From positions 233,292-297,291 of the forward strand of contig NZ_JAQKPV010000007.1 of assembly GCF_028200735.1 (NCBI RefSeq): a DNA stretch of 64,000 bases, written 5' to 3'. The notes under the pieces were generated by a model that was given only the letters and a program-made list of their open reading frames with translations, was not told the DNA's origin and made no database searches. Positions within the stretch are counted from its first letter, which is position 1, and every line of letters starts with the position of its first letter. The stretch comes from Streptomyces sp. ACA25. Its GTDB lineage: Bacteria > Actinomycetota > Actinomycetes > Streptomycetales > Streptomycetaceae. Shown here piece after piece: positions 1 to 9,721 of the stretch. The position numbers were made by a program, and so were the translations under genes.

Positions 1-1308
1 GACACCGGGGACGTTGGTCGCGTAGTCGGCGTCCCGCTCGATGTTGCCGCGGGCGTCCATCTCCAGGCCGAACTGCTGGACCAGACCGTTCTCCTGGTCC
101 ACGCCGGTGAAGCCCATGGCGAGGGTGACGAGCTGGGCGGGGATCTTCCGCTCCGTGCCGGGCTTCTGCTCCAGCTTCCCGTCCTTGAACTCGACCTCGA
201 TCATGTGCAGCCACTGGACGTCGCCGTTCTCGTCGCCCTCGAAGTGGGTCGTGGAGACGGAATAGACCCGCTCCCCGCCCTCCTCGTGGGCGCTGGAGAC
301 CTTGTAGGTCATCGGGAACGTCGGCCACGGCTGATGGGCCGGGCGGTCCTCACCGGGCTGCGGCATGATCTCCAATTGGGTGACGGACGCCGCGCCCTGG
401 CGGTGCGCCGTCCCCACGCAGTCGGCACCGGTGTCACCGCCGCCGATGACCACGACGTGCTTGCCCTCGGCGGAGACCGGCGAGGTGATGAAGTCGCCCT
501 CCTGCACCTTGTTGGCCAGCGGCAGGTACTCCATCGCCTGGAGGACGCCGTTCAGCTCGCGTCCGGGCACCGGCAGATCACGGGCCGTGGTGGCGCCCGC
601 GGCGATGACGACCGCGTCGTAGCGCTTGCGCAGCCGGTTCGCGTCGATGTCGCGGCCGACCTCCACACCGGTACGGAACTTGGTGCCCTCCGCACGCATC
701 TGCTCGATGCGGCGGTTGATGTGCCGCTTCTCCATCTTGAATTCGGGAATGCCGTACCGCAGCAGCCCGCCGATGCGGTCAGCGCGTTCGTACACCGCGA
801 CGGTGTGTCCCGCACGGGTCAGCTGCTGGGCGGCGGCCAGACCGGCCGGTCCGGAGCCGACCACGGCGACGGTCTTGCCGGACAGCCGCTCCGGGGGCTG
901 CGCGGTGACGTTCCCGGACTCCCACGCCCGGTCGATGATGGTGACCTCGACGTTCTTGATGGTCACCGCGGGCTGGTTGATGGCCAGCACACACGCGGAC
1001 TCGCACGGTGCCGGGCAGAGGCGTCCGGTGAACTCCGGGAAGTTGTTGGTGGCGTGCAGCCGCTCGCTGGCGGCCTCCCAGTCCTCGCGGTAGGCGTAGT
1101 CGTTCCACTCGGGGATCAGGTTCCCCAGCGGACAGCCGTTGTGACAGAACGGGATACCGCAGTCCATGCACCGGCCGGCCTGCTTGCTGATGATCGGCAG
1201 CAGAGAGCCGGGGACGTAGACCTCGTTCCAGTCCTTGACGCGCTCCTCGACGGGGCGGGAGCGGGCGCCCTCGCGCCCGGTGGTGAGAAAGCCCTTCGGG
1301 TCAGCCAT
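1..1308 (-). CDS. gltD: Glutamate synthase small (beta) subunit, 3-prime end outside window
   Basis: This is the NADPH-oxidising subunit of GOGAT; it passes electrons to GltB for reductive conversion of glutamine plus 2-oxoglutarate to two glutamates in the cytoplasm. It reads from ATG at 1308 (MADPKGF) to the window edge, giving 436 codons of a protein that is normally about 480-490 residues. Visible features are the N-terminal cysteine clusters for iron-sulfur centres ([17 protein letters not shown] and CPAPCESAC), an FAD-binding [13 protein letters not shown] and an NAD(P)-binding [12 protein letters not shown]. Its start overlaps the gltB stop by 8 nt (ATGGCTGA), so the two are cotranscribed and probably translationally coupled. 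The C-terminus is cut only by the window boundary. Confidence 0.97.
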   Translation of the reverse strand, partial: MADPKGFLTTGREGARSRPVEERVKDWNEVYVPGSLLPIISKQAGRCMDCGIPFCHNGCPLGNLIPEWNDYAYREDWEAASERLHATNNFPEFTGRLCPAPCESACVLAINQPAVTIKNVEVTIIDRAWESGNVTAQPPERLSGKTVAVVGSGPAGLAAAQQLTRAGHTVAVYERADRIGGLLRYGIPEFKMEKRHINRRIEQMRAEGTKFRTGVEVGRDIDANRLRKRYDAVVIAAGATTARDLPVPGRELNGVLQAMEYLPLANKVQEGDFITSPVSAEGKHVVVIGGGDTGADCVGTAHRQGAASVTQLEIMPQPGEDRPAHQPWPTFPMTYKVSSAHEEGGERVYSVSTTHFEGDENGDVQWLHMIEVEFKDGKLEQKPGTERKIPAQLVTLAMGFTGVDQENGLVQQFGLEMDARGNIERDADYATNVPGV

Positions 1309-4300
1309 GGGTCGCCGCCTCCATCATCTTCTCGTGGGTCTCGGACTCGCTGAGCCCGGCCCGCTCGGCGGCTTCCTTGGCGGCGAGCACGGCCTTGTAC
1401 GTGAGCGGAGTGATCTTGCTGAAGCGTCCGACGGCCGTCTCCCAGTCGGCGAGCAGCGTGGCCGCGACGGTGGAGCCGGTCTCCTGCTGATGGCGTTGCA
1501 CCACGTCGTGCAGCCACTCCCGGTCGGCATCGTCCAGCGCGATGACCGCCTCCAGGTTGCCGGGGTTGACGTTGCCCTGGTCCAGGTCGAGCACGTAGGC
1601 GGCGCCACCGGACATGCCGGCGCCGAAGTTGCGGCCGGTGTCACCGAGGATGACCGCCGCGCCGCCCGTCATGTACTCGCAGCCGTGGTCACCGACGCCC
1701 TCGGCGACCACCGTGGCGCCGGAGTTGCGGACGCAGAACCGTTCGCCCACCCGGCCGCGCAGGAACAGCTCACCGCCGGTCGCACCGTAGGCGAGGGTGT
1801 TGCCCGCGATGGTGGAGAACTCCGCCAGGTGATCGGCGTTGCGGTCCGGGCGCACCACCAGCCGGCCACCGGAGAGGCCCTTGCCGACGTAGTCGTTGGC
1901 GTCCCCCTCCAGGCGCAGCGTGACGCCGCGCGGCAGGAAGGCGCCGAAGGACTGACCCGCGGAGCCGGTGAGGGTGATGTCGATGGTGTCCTCGGGCAGC
2001 CCGGCGCCGCCGAACCGCTTGGTCACCTCGTGCCCGAGCATCGTGCCGACGGTGCGGTTGATGTTGCGGATCGCGACCTGGGCGCGGACCGGCTCGGCTT
2101 CCTCCGCGGTCGGTGCGGCCAGCGCGTCCTGGGACAGCTTGATCAGCTCGTTGTCGAGCGCCTTCTCCAGACCGTGGTCCTGGCTGGTGCTGTGGTGACG
2201 GCCGGTGCCCTCGGGCAGCTCGGGCACGTGCAGCAGGGGGGCCAGATCCAGGCCGGCGGCCTTCCAGTGGTCCACCGCGCGGCTGGTGTCCAGCAGCTCG
2301 GCGTGGCCGACGGCCTCCTCGAGGCTGCGGAACCCGAGCTCGGCCAGCAGTTCGCGGACCTCCTCGGCGACGAACTGGAAGAAGTTGACGACATGCTCGG
2401 CCTTGCCCGCGTAGCGCTCGCGCAGGACCGGGTTCTGGGTGGCGATGCCGACCGGGCAGGTGTCCAGGTGGCACACCCGCATCATGACGCAGCCGGAGAC
2501 GACCAGCGGGGCGGTGGAGAAGCCGAACTCCTCCGCTCCCAGCAGGGCCGCGACGAGCACGTCCCGGCCGGTCTTCAGCTGACCGTCGGTCTGCACCACG
2601 ATGCGGTCCCGCAGACCGTTGAGCAGCAGGGTCTGCTGGGTTTCGGCGAGGCCCAGCTCCCAGGGGCCGCCCGCGTGCTTGAGCGAGGTCAGCGGGGAGG
2701 CGCCGGTACCGCCGTCGTGTCCGGAGATCAGCACGACATCGGCGTGGGCCTTGGAAACGCCCGCTGCCACGGTGCCGACACCCACCTCGGAGACCAGCTT
2801 GACGTGAATGCGCGCCGCGGGGTTGGCGTTCTTCAGGTCGTGGATGAGCTGGGCGAGGTCCTCGATGGAGTAGATGTCGTGGTGCGGGGGCGGGGAGATC
2901 AGGCCGACGCCCGGGGTGGAGTGCCGGGTCTTCGCCACCCACGGGTAGACCTTGTGGCCGGGCAGCTGGCCGCCCTCACCGGGCTTGGCGCCCTGCGCCA
3001 TCTTGATCTGGATGTCGTCGGAGTTGACCAGGTATTCGCTGGTGACGCCGAACCGTCCGGAAGCCACCTGCTTGATGGAGCTGCGCCGCTCCGGGTCGTG
3101 GAGCCGGTCGGCGTCCTCGCCGCCCTCCCCGGTGTTCGACTTGGCCCCGAGCCGGTTCATGGCGATGGCGAGGGTCTCGTGGGCCTCCTGGGAGATGGAG
3201 CCGTAGCTCATCGCGCCGGTGGAGAACCGCTTGACGATCTCGCTGACCGGCTCGACCTCCGCCAGCGGGACGGGGGCGCGCTCGCCCGCCTTGAAGCCGA
3301 ACAGCCCGCGCAGCGTCATGAGCCGCTCGGAGTGCTCGTTCACCCGCTCGGTGTACTGCTTGAAGATGTCGTAGCGGCGTTCCCGGGTGGCGTGCTGGAG
3401 CCGGAAGACGGTGTCCGGGTCGAACAGGTGGGGCTCGCCCTCACGCCGCCACTGGTACTCGCCGCCGATCTCCAGGTTCCGGTGCGCCGGGGCAATGCCG
3501 GAGGAGGGGTATGCCTTGGCGTGCCGGGCGGCCACCTCCTTGGCGACCACGTCCAGGCCGATGCCGCCGAGCTTGGTGGTGGTGCCCTGGAAGTAGGTGT
3601 CCACGAAGGTCTCGTCCAGCCCGATGGCCTCGAAGACCTGCGCGCCCCGGTAGGAGGCGACGGTGGAGATGCCCATCTTGGACATGACCTTCAGCACGCC
3701 CTTGCCGAGCGCCTTGATCAGGTTGCGGATGGCCGCCTCGGGCTCCAGGCCGGGCACGTCCTGGAAGAAGGTGCCGGCCCGCACCAGGTCCTCGACCGAC
3801 TCCATGGCCAGGTACGGGTTGACGGCGGCCGCGCCGTAGCCGATGAGCAGCGCGACGTGGTGGACCTCGCGGACGTCACCGGCCTCGATGAGCAGGCCCA
3901 CCTGGGTGCGCTGCTTGGTCCGGATCAGGTGGTGGTGCACCGCGGAGGTGAGCAGCAGCGAGGGGATGGGGGCGTGCTCGGCGTCGGAGTGCCGGTCGGA
4001 GAGCACGATGATGCGGGCGCCGTCGGCGATCGCGGCGTCCGTCTCGGCGCAGATCTCGGCGAGGCGGTCGGCCAGCGCCCGGCCTCCGCCGGCCACCCGG
4101 TACAGACCGGAGAGGGTGGTGGACTCGAAGCCCGGGAGGTTGCCGTCGGCGTTGACGTGGATGAGCTTGGCCAGCTCGTCGTTGTCGATCACCGGGAACG
4201 GCAGGTTGACGCTGCGGCAGGACGCCGCGGTGGGCTCGAGCAGGTTGCCCTGCGGGCCCAGGGAGGAGTGCAGGGAGGTGATCAGCTCTTCCCGGATGGC

Positions 4301-5869
4301 GTCCAGCGGCGGGTTGGTGACCTGCGCGAACAGCTGGGTGAAGTAGTCGAAGATCAGCCGTGGCCGGTCCGAGAGGACGGCGATGGGGGTGTCGGTGCCC
4401 ATGGAGCCGATGGGTTCCATGGCGGCCTTGGCCATCGGGACGAGCAGCACCCGCAGCTCTTCCTCGGTGTAGCCGAAGGTCTGCTGGCGGCGGGTGACCG
4501 AGGCGTGGGTGTGCACGATGTGCTCGCGCTCGGGCAGGTCGGCCAGGCCGATCAGACCGGTCTCCAGCCACTCGCCGTAGGGGTGCTCGGCGGCGAGCCC
4601 GGCCTTGATCTCGTCGTCCTCGATGATGCGGTGCTCGGCGGTGTCGACGAGGAACATCCGGCCCGGCTGGAGCCGGCCCTTGCGCACGACCCGGGCCGGG
4701 TCGATGTCCAGGACTCCGACCTCGGAGGACAGTACGACCAGCCCGTCGTCGGTGACCCAGTACCGGCCCGGGCGCAGACCGTTGCGGTCCAGGACGGCGC
4801 CGACCTGCACGCCGTCCGTGAAGGTGACGCAGGCCGGTCCGTCCCAGGGCTCCATGACGGTGGAGTGGAACTGGTAGAAGGCACGGCGCTGCGGGTCCAT
4901 CGACTCGTGGTTCTCCCACGCCTCGGGGACCATCATCAGGACGGCGTGCGGAAGCGACCGGCCGCCCAGGTGCAGCAGCTCCAGCACCTCGTCGAAGGTG
5001 GCGGAGTCGGAGGCTTCCGGGGTGCAGACGGGGAAGGTCCGCTCCAGGGCCTGCTGGTCCCCGAAGAGGTCGCTGACCAGCTGGGACTCCCGGGCCCGCA
5101 TCCAGTTGCGGTTGCCCTTGACGGTGTTGATCTCACCGTTGTGGGCGACGAACCGGTAGGGGTGGGACAGCGGCCAACTGGGGAAGGTGTTGGTGGAGAA
5201 CCGGGAGTGCACCAGTGCGACCGCGGAGGCCAGTCGGCGGTCGGAGAGGTCGGGGAAGAAGGGCTCGAGCTGGCCGGTGGTGAGCATGCCCTTGTAGACG
5301 ATGGTCCGGGCGCAGAGCGAGGGGAAGTACACCCCGGCCTCGCGCTCGGCGCGCTTGCGCAGCACGAAGGCCAAGCGGTCCAGGGCCAAGCCCTCCCGCT
5401 CACCTTCGGCGTCCGCGACGAACAGCTGCCGGAACGCGGGCATGACCTCCCGGGCGGCGGCGCCGAGCAGCTCCGGGGCCACGGGGACGTCACGCCAGCC
5501 GAGCACCGTCAGGTGCTCCTCGGCGGCGATGGCCTCGATCCGCTCGGCGGCGGCTGCGGCCTCACCGGGGGCGGCCGGGAGGAAGGCGATGCCGACCGCG
5601 TAGCCACCGGCGGCCGGCAGCCGGAAGGACACGTTCTCGCGCAGGAAGAGGTCCGGGACCTGCAGGAGGATGCCCGCACCGTCACCGGTGTCGGGGTCGC
5701 TGCCGGTGGCACCTCGGTGTTCCAGGTTGCGCAGCACGGTGAGCGCCTGGTCCACGAGCTCGTGGGTGGGGACACCGGTGAGAGTGGCGACGAAGCCGAC
5801 ACCGCAGGCGTCGTGCTCGTTGGCCGGGTCGTACATCCCCTGCTTGGCCGGATGGGACGCAGAACGCAT
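1301..5869 (-). CDS. gltB: Glutamate synthase large (alpha) subunit
   Basis: About 1522 residues, the normal length for bacterial GltB. I start it at ATG 5869 ([10 protein letters not shown]) because this lies just ahead of the conserved EHDACGVGF; Cys22 would become the N-terminal nucleophile of the class II amidotransferase domain after propeptide removal. An upstream in-frame extension to 6028 lacks family similarity, and GGGAGAG lies just before the chosen start. After the amidotransferase domain come the central and FMN/2-oxoglutarate-binding domains, with the cysteines of the 3Fe-4S cluster visible in [15 protein letters not shown], and a C-terminal GXGXG beta-helix domain. It forms the glutamate synthase complex with overlapping gltD. 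Confidence 0.97.
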   Translation of the reverse strand: MRSASHPAKQGMYDPANEHDACGVGFVATLTGVPTHELVDQALTVLRNLEHRGATGSDPDTGDGAGILLQVPDLFLRENVSFRLPAAGGYAVGIAFLPAAPGEAAAAAERIEAIAAEEHLTVLGWRDVPVAPELLGAAAREVMPAFRQLFVADAEGEREGLALDRLAFVLRKRAEREAGVYFPSLCARTIVYKGMLTTGQLEPFFPDLSDRRLASAVALVHSRFSTNTFPSWPLSHPYRFVAHNGEINTVKGNRNWMRARESQLVSDLFGDQQALERTFPVCTPEASDSATFDEVLELLHLGGRSLPHAVLMMVPEAWENHESMDPQRRAFYQFHSTVMEPWDGPACVTFTDGVQVGAVLDRNGLRPGRYWVTDDGLVVLSSEVGVLDIDPARVVRKGRLQPGRMFLVDTAEHRIIEDDEIKAGLAAEHPYGEWLETGLIGLADLPEREHIVHTHASVTRRQQTFGYTEEELRVLLVPMAKAAMEPIGSMGTDTPIAVLSDRPRLIFDYFTQLFAQVTNPPLDAIREELITSLHSSLGPQGNLLEPTAASCRSVNLPFPVIDNDELAKLIHVNADGNLPGFESTTLSGLYRVAGGGRALADRLAEICAETDAAIADGARIIVLSDRHSDAEHAPIPSLLLTSAVHHHLIRTKQRTQVGLLIEAGDVREVHHVALLIGYGAAAVNPYLAMESVEDLVRAGTFFQDVPGLEPEAAIRNLIKALGKGVLKVMSKMGISTVASYRGAQVFEAIGLDETFVDTYFQGTTTKLGGIGLDVVAKEVAARHAKAYPSSGIAPAHRNLEIGGEYQWRREGEPHLFDPDTVFRLQHATRERRYDIFKQYTERVNEHSERLMTLRGLFGFKAGERAPVPLAEVEPVSEIVKRFSTGAMSYGSISQEAHETLAIAMNRLGAKSNTGEGGEDADRLHDPERRSSIKQVASGRFGVTSEYLVNSDDIQIKMAQGAKPGEGGQLPGHKVYPWVAKTRHSTPGVGLISPPPHHDIYSIEDLAQLIHDLKNANPAARIHVKLVSEVGVGTVAAGVSKAHADVVLISGHDGGTGASPLTSLKHAGGPWELGLAETQQTLLLNGLRDRIVVQTDGQLKTGRDVLVAALLGAEEFGFSTAPLVVSGCVMMRVCHLDTCPVGIATQNPVLRERYAGKAEHVVNFFQFVAEEVRELLAELGFRSLEEAVGHAELLDTSRAVDHWKAAGLDLAPLLHVPELPEGTGRHHSTSQDHGLEKALDNELIKLSQDALAAPTAEEAEPVRAQVAIRNINRTVGTMLGHEVTKRFGGAGLPEDTIDITLTGSAGQSFGAFLPRGVTLRLEGDANDYVGKGLSGGRLVVRPDRNADHLAEFSTIAGNTLAYGATGGELFLRGRVGERFCVRNSGATVVAEGVGDHGCEYMTGGAAVILGDTGRNFGAGMSGGAAYVLDLDQGNVNPGNLEAVIALDDADREWLHDVVQRHQQETGSTVAATLLADWETAVGRFSKITPLTYKAVLAAKEAAERAGLSESETHEKMMEAATHG

Positions 5870-6201
5870 CGGCTCTCCCGTCGTCGTCTGTGGCAAATGG
5901 TGATTGCCCAGGGACGACGTTGGCCCTGGCGCGAAAATTTTCGTGCAGATTACACGATGGCTCAGCACCCACGAAGCGGGATACTCGCGTCCACATTTCG
6001 GACGAGACCACGCGAACCACACGGGCAACCGGCGGTTTCACACCGCACGGAGAGTAGGAATGACGCGGGCCTCACTGCCCGCGGGCTGGGAGCATATGCC
6101 CCGTGACGGCGGTTTGAAACCGCCGGGTAACAAGAATCACCGGTCGGGACGCACCGTCGTCATACAAACGGTACCTCCCAACCGGTGAGGTGGGACTGCT
6201 G
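5870..6201 (-). promoter_or_regulatory. gltB leader and promoter region, no gene
   Basis: These 332 bases between lgt and gltB hold no credible gene and should contain the gltB promoter. On the minus strand, TTCGTG and TAATCT spaced by 17 nt near 5950-5980 are a weak candidate promoter. The region is rich in dyads: a 17-bp palindrome at 6108-6124 and a 12-bp inverted repeat listed separately. On the plus strand GTGAC, GAAAC and GTAAC motifs occur with spacings of 8 and 6 nt, which loosely resembles a GlnR box, but the first spacing is off and the fourth element is missing. Nitrogen control is therefore only a possibility. Confidence 0.5.
6029..6126. repeat. 12-bp inverted repeat flanking the gltB upstream region
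   Basis: CCGGCGGTTTCA at 6029-6040 is repeated in exact inverse as TGAAACCGCCGG at 6115-6126, with 74 nt between. The right arm overlaps a second perfect dyad, GGCGGTTT-G-AAACCGCC (6108-6124). Such paired arms suit a DNA-binding dimer acting at two sites or a long RNA stem in the gltB leader. Confidence 0.7.
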
Positions 6202-7317
6202 TCAGCTTTCCCGGGAGTCCTTGCCGCCGCTGGAGTCCCCCGCGTCCTTCCGGGTGTCCGTGGCGGGGCCGGTGTCCTTCCCGGTGCCGGAAGCGGTGCC
6301 GGCGGCTCCGTCGCCGTCGCCGGAAGCGGCCTCCTCGGTGTCCGCGGCGGCCTTGGTACCGGCGGGTGCCGCCACGGTGTCGACGGCCGTGGCCCCGGCG
6401 GGTTCGCCGCTCCCGGCCTTCCCGGAGCTCTCAGCACCTGCCTCGCCCTTGCCGCTGTCGTCCGCGTCGGCGGCCTGCTCACCACCGGTGTCCGGGGCCT
6501 CGTCACCCGCGCCGGGCTCGACCACGTCCTCCCGGCCGGGGCGGCTGCGGGCGGAGAGCACGAAGTAGGCGACCGCGGCGAGGAAGACCGCGACGGCGGT
6601 CCAGTTGTTCAGCCGCAGCCCGAACACCTCGTGGGCCTCGTCGATCCGGAGGTACTCGATCCAGAACCGGCCCACCGTGTAGGCGGCGACGTACAGCGCG
6701 AACGCCCGGCCGTGGCCGAGCCGGAACCGGCGGTCGGCCCAGATGACCAGGGCTCCGACCCCGATGCACCAGAGCGACTCGTAGAGGAACGTGGGGTGGA
6801 AGGTTTCGATACCGAGGGCGGTGTCGATCTCCAGCGCCCACGGCAGATCCGTGGGGCGGCCGTACAGCTCCTGGTTGAACCAGTTGCCCCAGCGCCCGAT
6901 CGCCTGGGCGAACGCGATGCCCGGAGCGACCGCGTCGGCGAAAGCGGGCAGCGGGATGCCGCGACGGCGGCAGGCGAACCACGCGCCCAGCGCACCACCC
7001 GCGATGGCGCCCCAGATGCCGATCCCGCCGTCCCAGATACGGAAAGCGTCGACCCAGTCCCGCCCCTCGCCGAAGTACAGCTGGTAGTCCGTGGCGACGT
7101 GGTATACCCGGGCGCCGACCAGCCCGAACGGCACGGCCCACACCGCGATGTCGGCGACGGTGCCAGGCTTCCCGCCCCGCGCCACCCACCGCCGTCCGCC
7201 GAGCCAGATGGCGAGGAACACACCCGCGATGATGCACACGGCATAGCCGCGCAACGGCAGCGGCCCGAGATGAATCTCACTCGTGCCCGGGCTCGGAATT
7301 GAGGCAAGGATCTCCAT
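6202..7317 (-). CDS. lgt: Prolipoprotein diacylglyceryl transferase
   Basis: Transfers diacylglycerol from phosphatidylglycerol to the lipobox cysteine of preprolipoproteins at the cytoplasmic membrane, the first step of lipoprotein maturation. The protein is 371 residues with about seven membrane segments. Conserved landmarks are GARVYHV, GGIGIWGAIAGG and the Lgt signature GRWGNWFNQELYG. The last 100 or so residues form an acidic, Ala/Gly/Ser/Thr-rich, apparently disordered tail absent from short Lgt proteins, though such tails are common in Streptomyces. The ATG at 7317 starts a typical MEILASIPSP. TAGCGT lies 9 nt upstream (7327-7332), a possible -10 element. LspA, the next enzyme of the pathway, is at 58987. 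Confidence 0.97.
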   Translation of the reverse strand: MEILASIPSPGTSEIHLGPLPLRGYAVCIIAGVFLAIWLGGRRWVARGGKPGTVADIAVWAVPFGLVGARVYHVATDYQLYFGEGRDWVDAFRIWDGGIGIWGAIAGGALGAWFACRRRGIPLPAFADAVAPGIAFAQAIGRWGNWFNQELYGRPTDLPWALEIDTALGIETFHPTFLYESLWCIGVGALVIWADRRFRLGHGRAFALYVAAYTVGRFWIEYLRIDEAHEVFGLRLNNWTAVAVFLAAVAYFVLSARSRPGREDVVEPGAGDEAPDTGGEQAADADDSGKGEAGAESSGKAGSGEPAGATAVDTVAAPAGTKAAADTEEAASGDGDGAAGTASGTGKDTGPATDTRKDAGDSSGGKDSRES

Positions 7318-7383
7318 GATGCCCCGACGCTACCGCGCCCCACCCGCCCCATGGAATCCCGCCGGTGCATCGGGGGCCGTCGG

Positions 7384-7425
7384 GGCTCCGGCAGCTGTCA
7401 CCACCGTGGCGCAGCTGCCGGAGCC
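7384..7425 (-). terminator. Hairpin terminator after the DsbA-like gene
   Basis: GGCTCCGGCAGCTG (7384-7397) and CAGCTGCCGGAGCC (7412-7425) form a perfect 14-bp stem with a 14-nt loop. It lies 8 nt beyond the stop of the gene at 7433, in the direction of its transcription, and separates it from lgt. Confidence 0.8.
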
Positions 7426-7432
7426 GGACCGG

Positions 7433-8188
7433 TCAGGAGGCGTCGGCGGCGATCTTCTCGACACGCTCACGGAGGCGGTCCGGGGTCAGCGGGTCGGCGG
7501 GGTCGCCGAAGATGCTGTCGCCGTTCAGCAGAATAGTGGGAGTGCCTGCATGTCCGGCCTCCAGGAAGTCTTCGTGCAGGCGCTCCACCCAGCCCTCGTG
7601 CGCGCCGTCCATGACGCAACCGCGGAACGTGTCGGTGTCGAGGCCCTCGACCCCGCCGGCCAGCTCCAGCAGCAAATTTTTGTCGGCGAACGGGTCGGCG
7701 GCCTCGTCGGCCTCGTGGGCGAAGAGCGCGTCGTGGTACTCGGTGAACCGGCCCTCGTCCCGGGCACAGGCCACGGCATTCGCCGCGTTCATCGAGCCCG
7801 TACCGCCCCGGCCCTCGTCGATGATGGTGACGGAGTGGTACTCGGTCCTCAGCTTCCCCTCCTTCTCCAGGTCGCGGATGGTGTCCTTGAACGCCCCCTC
7901 GAACTGGGCGCAGGCCGGACACCGGAAGTCCTCGTAGACGGTGAGAGTCGCCGGGGCCTCCGCCTGCCCCTGGGAGATGGGGGACGCCGCCGGCAGGCTG
8001 CTCTCCTCGCCGTCACCGCCCGCACCGGCCACCACATAGCCGACGATCCCGGCCAGCACCACCACGGACCCTGCCGCCCCCAGCACCTTGACGGTGCGCA
8101 GCCGCTTGCGCGCGGCTTCCTCGCGCTCCCGCTCCGCGTGCAGCCGTTCCCGGGCGGTCCGCTTGCCCTCACCAGTGTTCTCGCTCAT
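7433..8188 (-). CDS. Membrane-anchored DsbA-like thiol-disulfide protein
   Basis: 251 residues from ATG 8188 (MSENTGEGKRTARERL). A TTG four codons upstream is an alternative start, but the chosen one fits the usual N-terminus of this family. Layout: a charged cytoplasmic N-terminus (KRTARERLHAEREREEAARKR), one membrane segment at about residues 36-57, a low-complexity linker, then an extracytoplasmic thioredoxin-fold domain with the redox motif CPAC (DFRCPACAQFE) and the cis-proline loop GTPTILLNG. This is the DsbA_4/thioredoxin group common in actinobacteria, expected to oxidise or reshuffle disulfides of exported proteins. A paralogue with the same layout is at 53478. A strong hairpin follows the stop. 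Confidence 0.9.
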   Translation of the reverse strand: MSENTGEGKRTARERLHAEREREEAARKRLRTVKVLGAAGSVVVLAGIVGYVVAGAGGDGEESSLPAASPISQGQAEAPATLTVYEDFRCPACAQFEGAFKDTIRDLEKEGKLRTEYHSVTIIDEGRGGTGSMNAANAVACARDEGRFTEYHDALFAHEADEAADPFADKNLLLELAGGVEGLDTDTFRGCVMDGAHEGWVERLHEDFLEAGHAGTPTILLNGDSIFGDPADPLTPDRLRERVEKIAADAS

Positions 8189-8285
8189 GTACTGGATCAA
8201 CGAATCCGCCCTGATCAGGACACGGGAGATCTGACGATGTGGTGACGTCGGCCCGTCGCCGCCGCCCGGGCACGCCTCGGCGGCC

Positions 8286-8298
8286 TAGCCTGAGACAG
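8286..8298 (+). promoter_or_regulatory. -10 element for a predicted leaderless transcript
   Basis: TAGCCT at 8286-8291 lies exactly 7 nt before GTG 8299, so transcription would start on or beside the start codon. This decides the start of the following gene over the GTG at 8239. Confidence 0.5.
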
Positions 8299-9714
8299 GT
8301 GACCGTTCCGACGACTCCGAAGGCTTCCCCGGACCCGGCCGACCACGAGCCGGGCCCCACCGGGCTGCGGGCCGACCTGATCACCGCGTCCGTGGCGGTG
8401 CTGCTCTTCGCGACGGCGGCCGTCGTCGGTGTCGCCGTCAACACCGACGGCCGGCTCTTTCTGCACTGGCCGCCGCTGTACGCGTGGTGGGATCCGCATC
8501 TGGGCCCCGGCACCCCGATGGCGCTGGTCGTCGCGGGAGTGACGGTCCTCCACGGGCCCTCCCTCGCACAGCGGCTCAGCTGGGGCCGGCTGCTCGGGGT
8601 CTCCGTCGCCGGCTCGCTGGCCTGGATGTTCTCCCTGGCCATGATCGACGGTTGGCAGCGCGGGATCGCCGGACGTCTGGAGGCCCGCCACGAATACCTG
8701 GCGGCGGTGGACCGCACCGAGGACGTCGGGCACTTCCTGCGCACCTACACCGACCACATCCTGCTCACCTCGCCGGACAACTGGCCGGTGCATGTGGCCG
8801 GGCACCCGCCGGCCGCGCTGCTGACCTTCTCCGGCCTGGACCGGATCGGGCTGGGCGGCGGGGCCTGGGCCGCGATGTTCGTCCTGGTGACCGCCGCCAC
8901 CGCCGCGGCGGCCGTGCTCGTCACCGTGCGCACCCTGGCCGGGGAGGATCTCGCCCGCAGGGCGGCGCCCTTCATGGTCCTGGTACCCGCCGCGGTGTGG
9001 ATGGGGGTGTCGGCCGACGCCTGGTTCGCCGCCGTGGCCGCCTGGGCGATCGCCCTGCTGGCCCTGTCGGCCACCGGCCGGACCCGGTGGCCGCGCGCTG
9101 CGGCGCTCGGATCCGGACTGCTGTTCGGGCTCCTGCTCTACCTGTCCTACGGGCTGGTACTCATGGGTTTGCTGGGGCTGACAGTCCTGCTGGCGGCGCG
9201 GACCTGGCGTCCGCTGCCGTGGCTCGTGCTCGGCGTGCTGGCCTGGGTCGCGGTGTTCACCGCGGCCGGCTTCTGGTGGTTCGACGGGTACTTCCTGCTG
9301 GTCGAGCGCTACTACCAGGGGGCGGCCCGGCTGCGTCCGTACGAGTACTTCGTGTGGGCCAACCTGGCCACGCAGGTGGTGACCGCCGGGACCGCGACCG
9401 TCGTCGGCCTGCGCCGGGCCGCGGTGGCCCTGCCGGACACCGCCCGGGAGGGGGTGCGGTCGCTGTGGCGGGAACGCCGTCCGGTCTCCGGCCGCACCGC
9501 GCTGATCCTGCTGGTCTCGGCCGCCGTGCTGATCATGCTGCTGGCGAGTCTTTCCGGTATGGGCAAGGCGGAGACGGAACGGATCTGGCTCCCTTTCGTC
9601 CTCTGGGCCGTGCCCGCCACCGCCCTGCTGCCGCGCGGCTGGCACCGGGGGTGGCTGGCCGCCCAGGCAGCGGTGGCACTCACCGTCAACCATCTGCTCT
9701 TCACCGGGTGGTGA
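8299..9714 (+). CDS. Polytopic membrane protein, GT-C glycosyltransferase-like
   Basis: 471 residues from GTG 8299 (MTVPTTPKASPDP); an in-frame GTG at 8239 would add 20 basic residues. About ten to twelve hydrophobic segments run through the protein. A long first loop ends in PPLYAWWDPHLGPG, and WPVHVAGHPPAALL resembles the H-P-P loop of GT39/GT87-type transferases that use polyprenyl-phosphate sugars. I assign the GT-C fold by layout and these motifs, not by a definite family match. It stands 7 nt ahead of the molybdenum oxidoreductase gene and near two cytoplasmic glycosyltransferase genes, which supports a role in moving sugars to an extracytoplasmic acceptor. The acceptor is unknown. Confidence 0.6.
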   Translation: MTVPTTPKASPDPADHEPGPTGLRADLITASVAVLLFATAAVVGVAVNTDGRLFLHWPPLYAWWDPHLGPGTPMALVVAGVTVLHGPSLAQRLSWGRLLGVSVAGSLAWMFSLAMIDGWQRGIAGRLEARHEYLAAVDRTEDVGHFLRTYTDHILLTSPDNWPVHVAGHPPAALLTFSGLDRIGLGGGAWAAMFVLVTAATAAAAVLVTVRTLAGEDLARRAAPFMVLVPAAVWMGVSADAWFAAVAAWAIALLALSATGRTRWPRAAALGSGLLFGLLLYLSYGLVLMGLLGLTVLLAARTWRPLPWLVLGVLAWVAVFTAAGFWWFDGYFLLVERYYQGAARLRPYEYFVWANLATQVVTAGTATVVGLRRAAVALPDTAREGVRSLWRERRPVSGRTALILLVSAAVLIMLLASLSGMGKAETERIWLPFVLWAVPATALLPRGWHRGWLAAQAAVALTVNHLLFTGW

Positions 9715-9721
9715 GATCCCG

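Noticed and set aside
1235..6106. A 1623-codon open frame on the plus strand opposite gltB
   Set aside because: It is antisense to gltB, made of Gly/Val/Asp/Leu-rich sequence without domains, as expected opposite a high-GC gene.
6116..6131. GlnR box upstream of gltB
   Set aside because: GAAAC-N6-GTAAC is present, but the first element is spaced 8 instead of 6 nt and the fourth element is missing, so I only mention it as a weak possibility.
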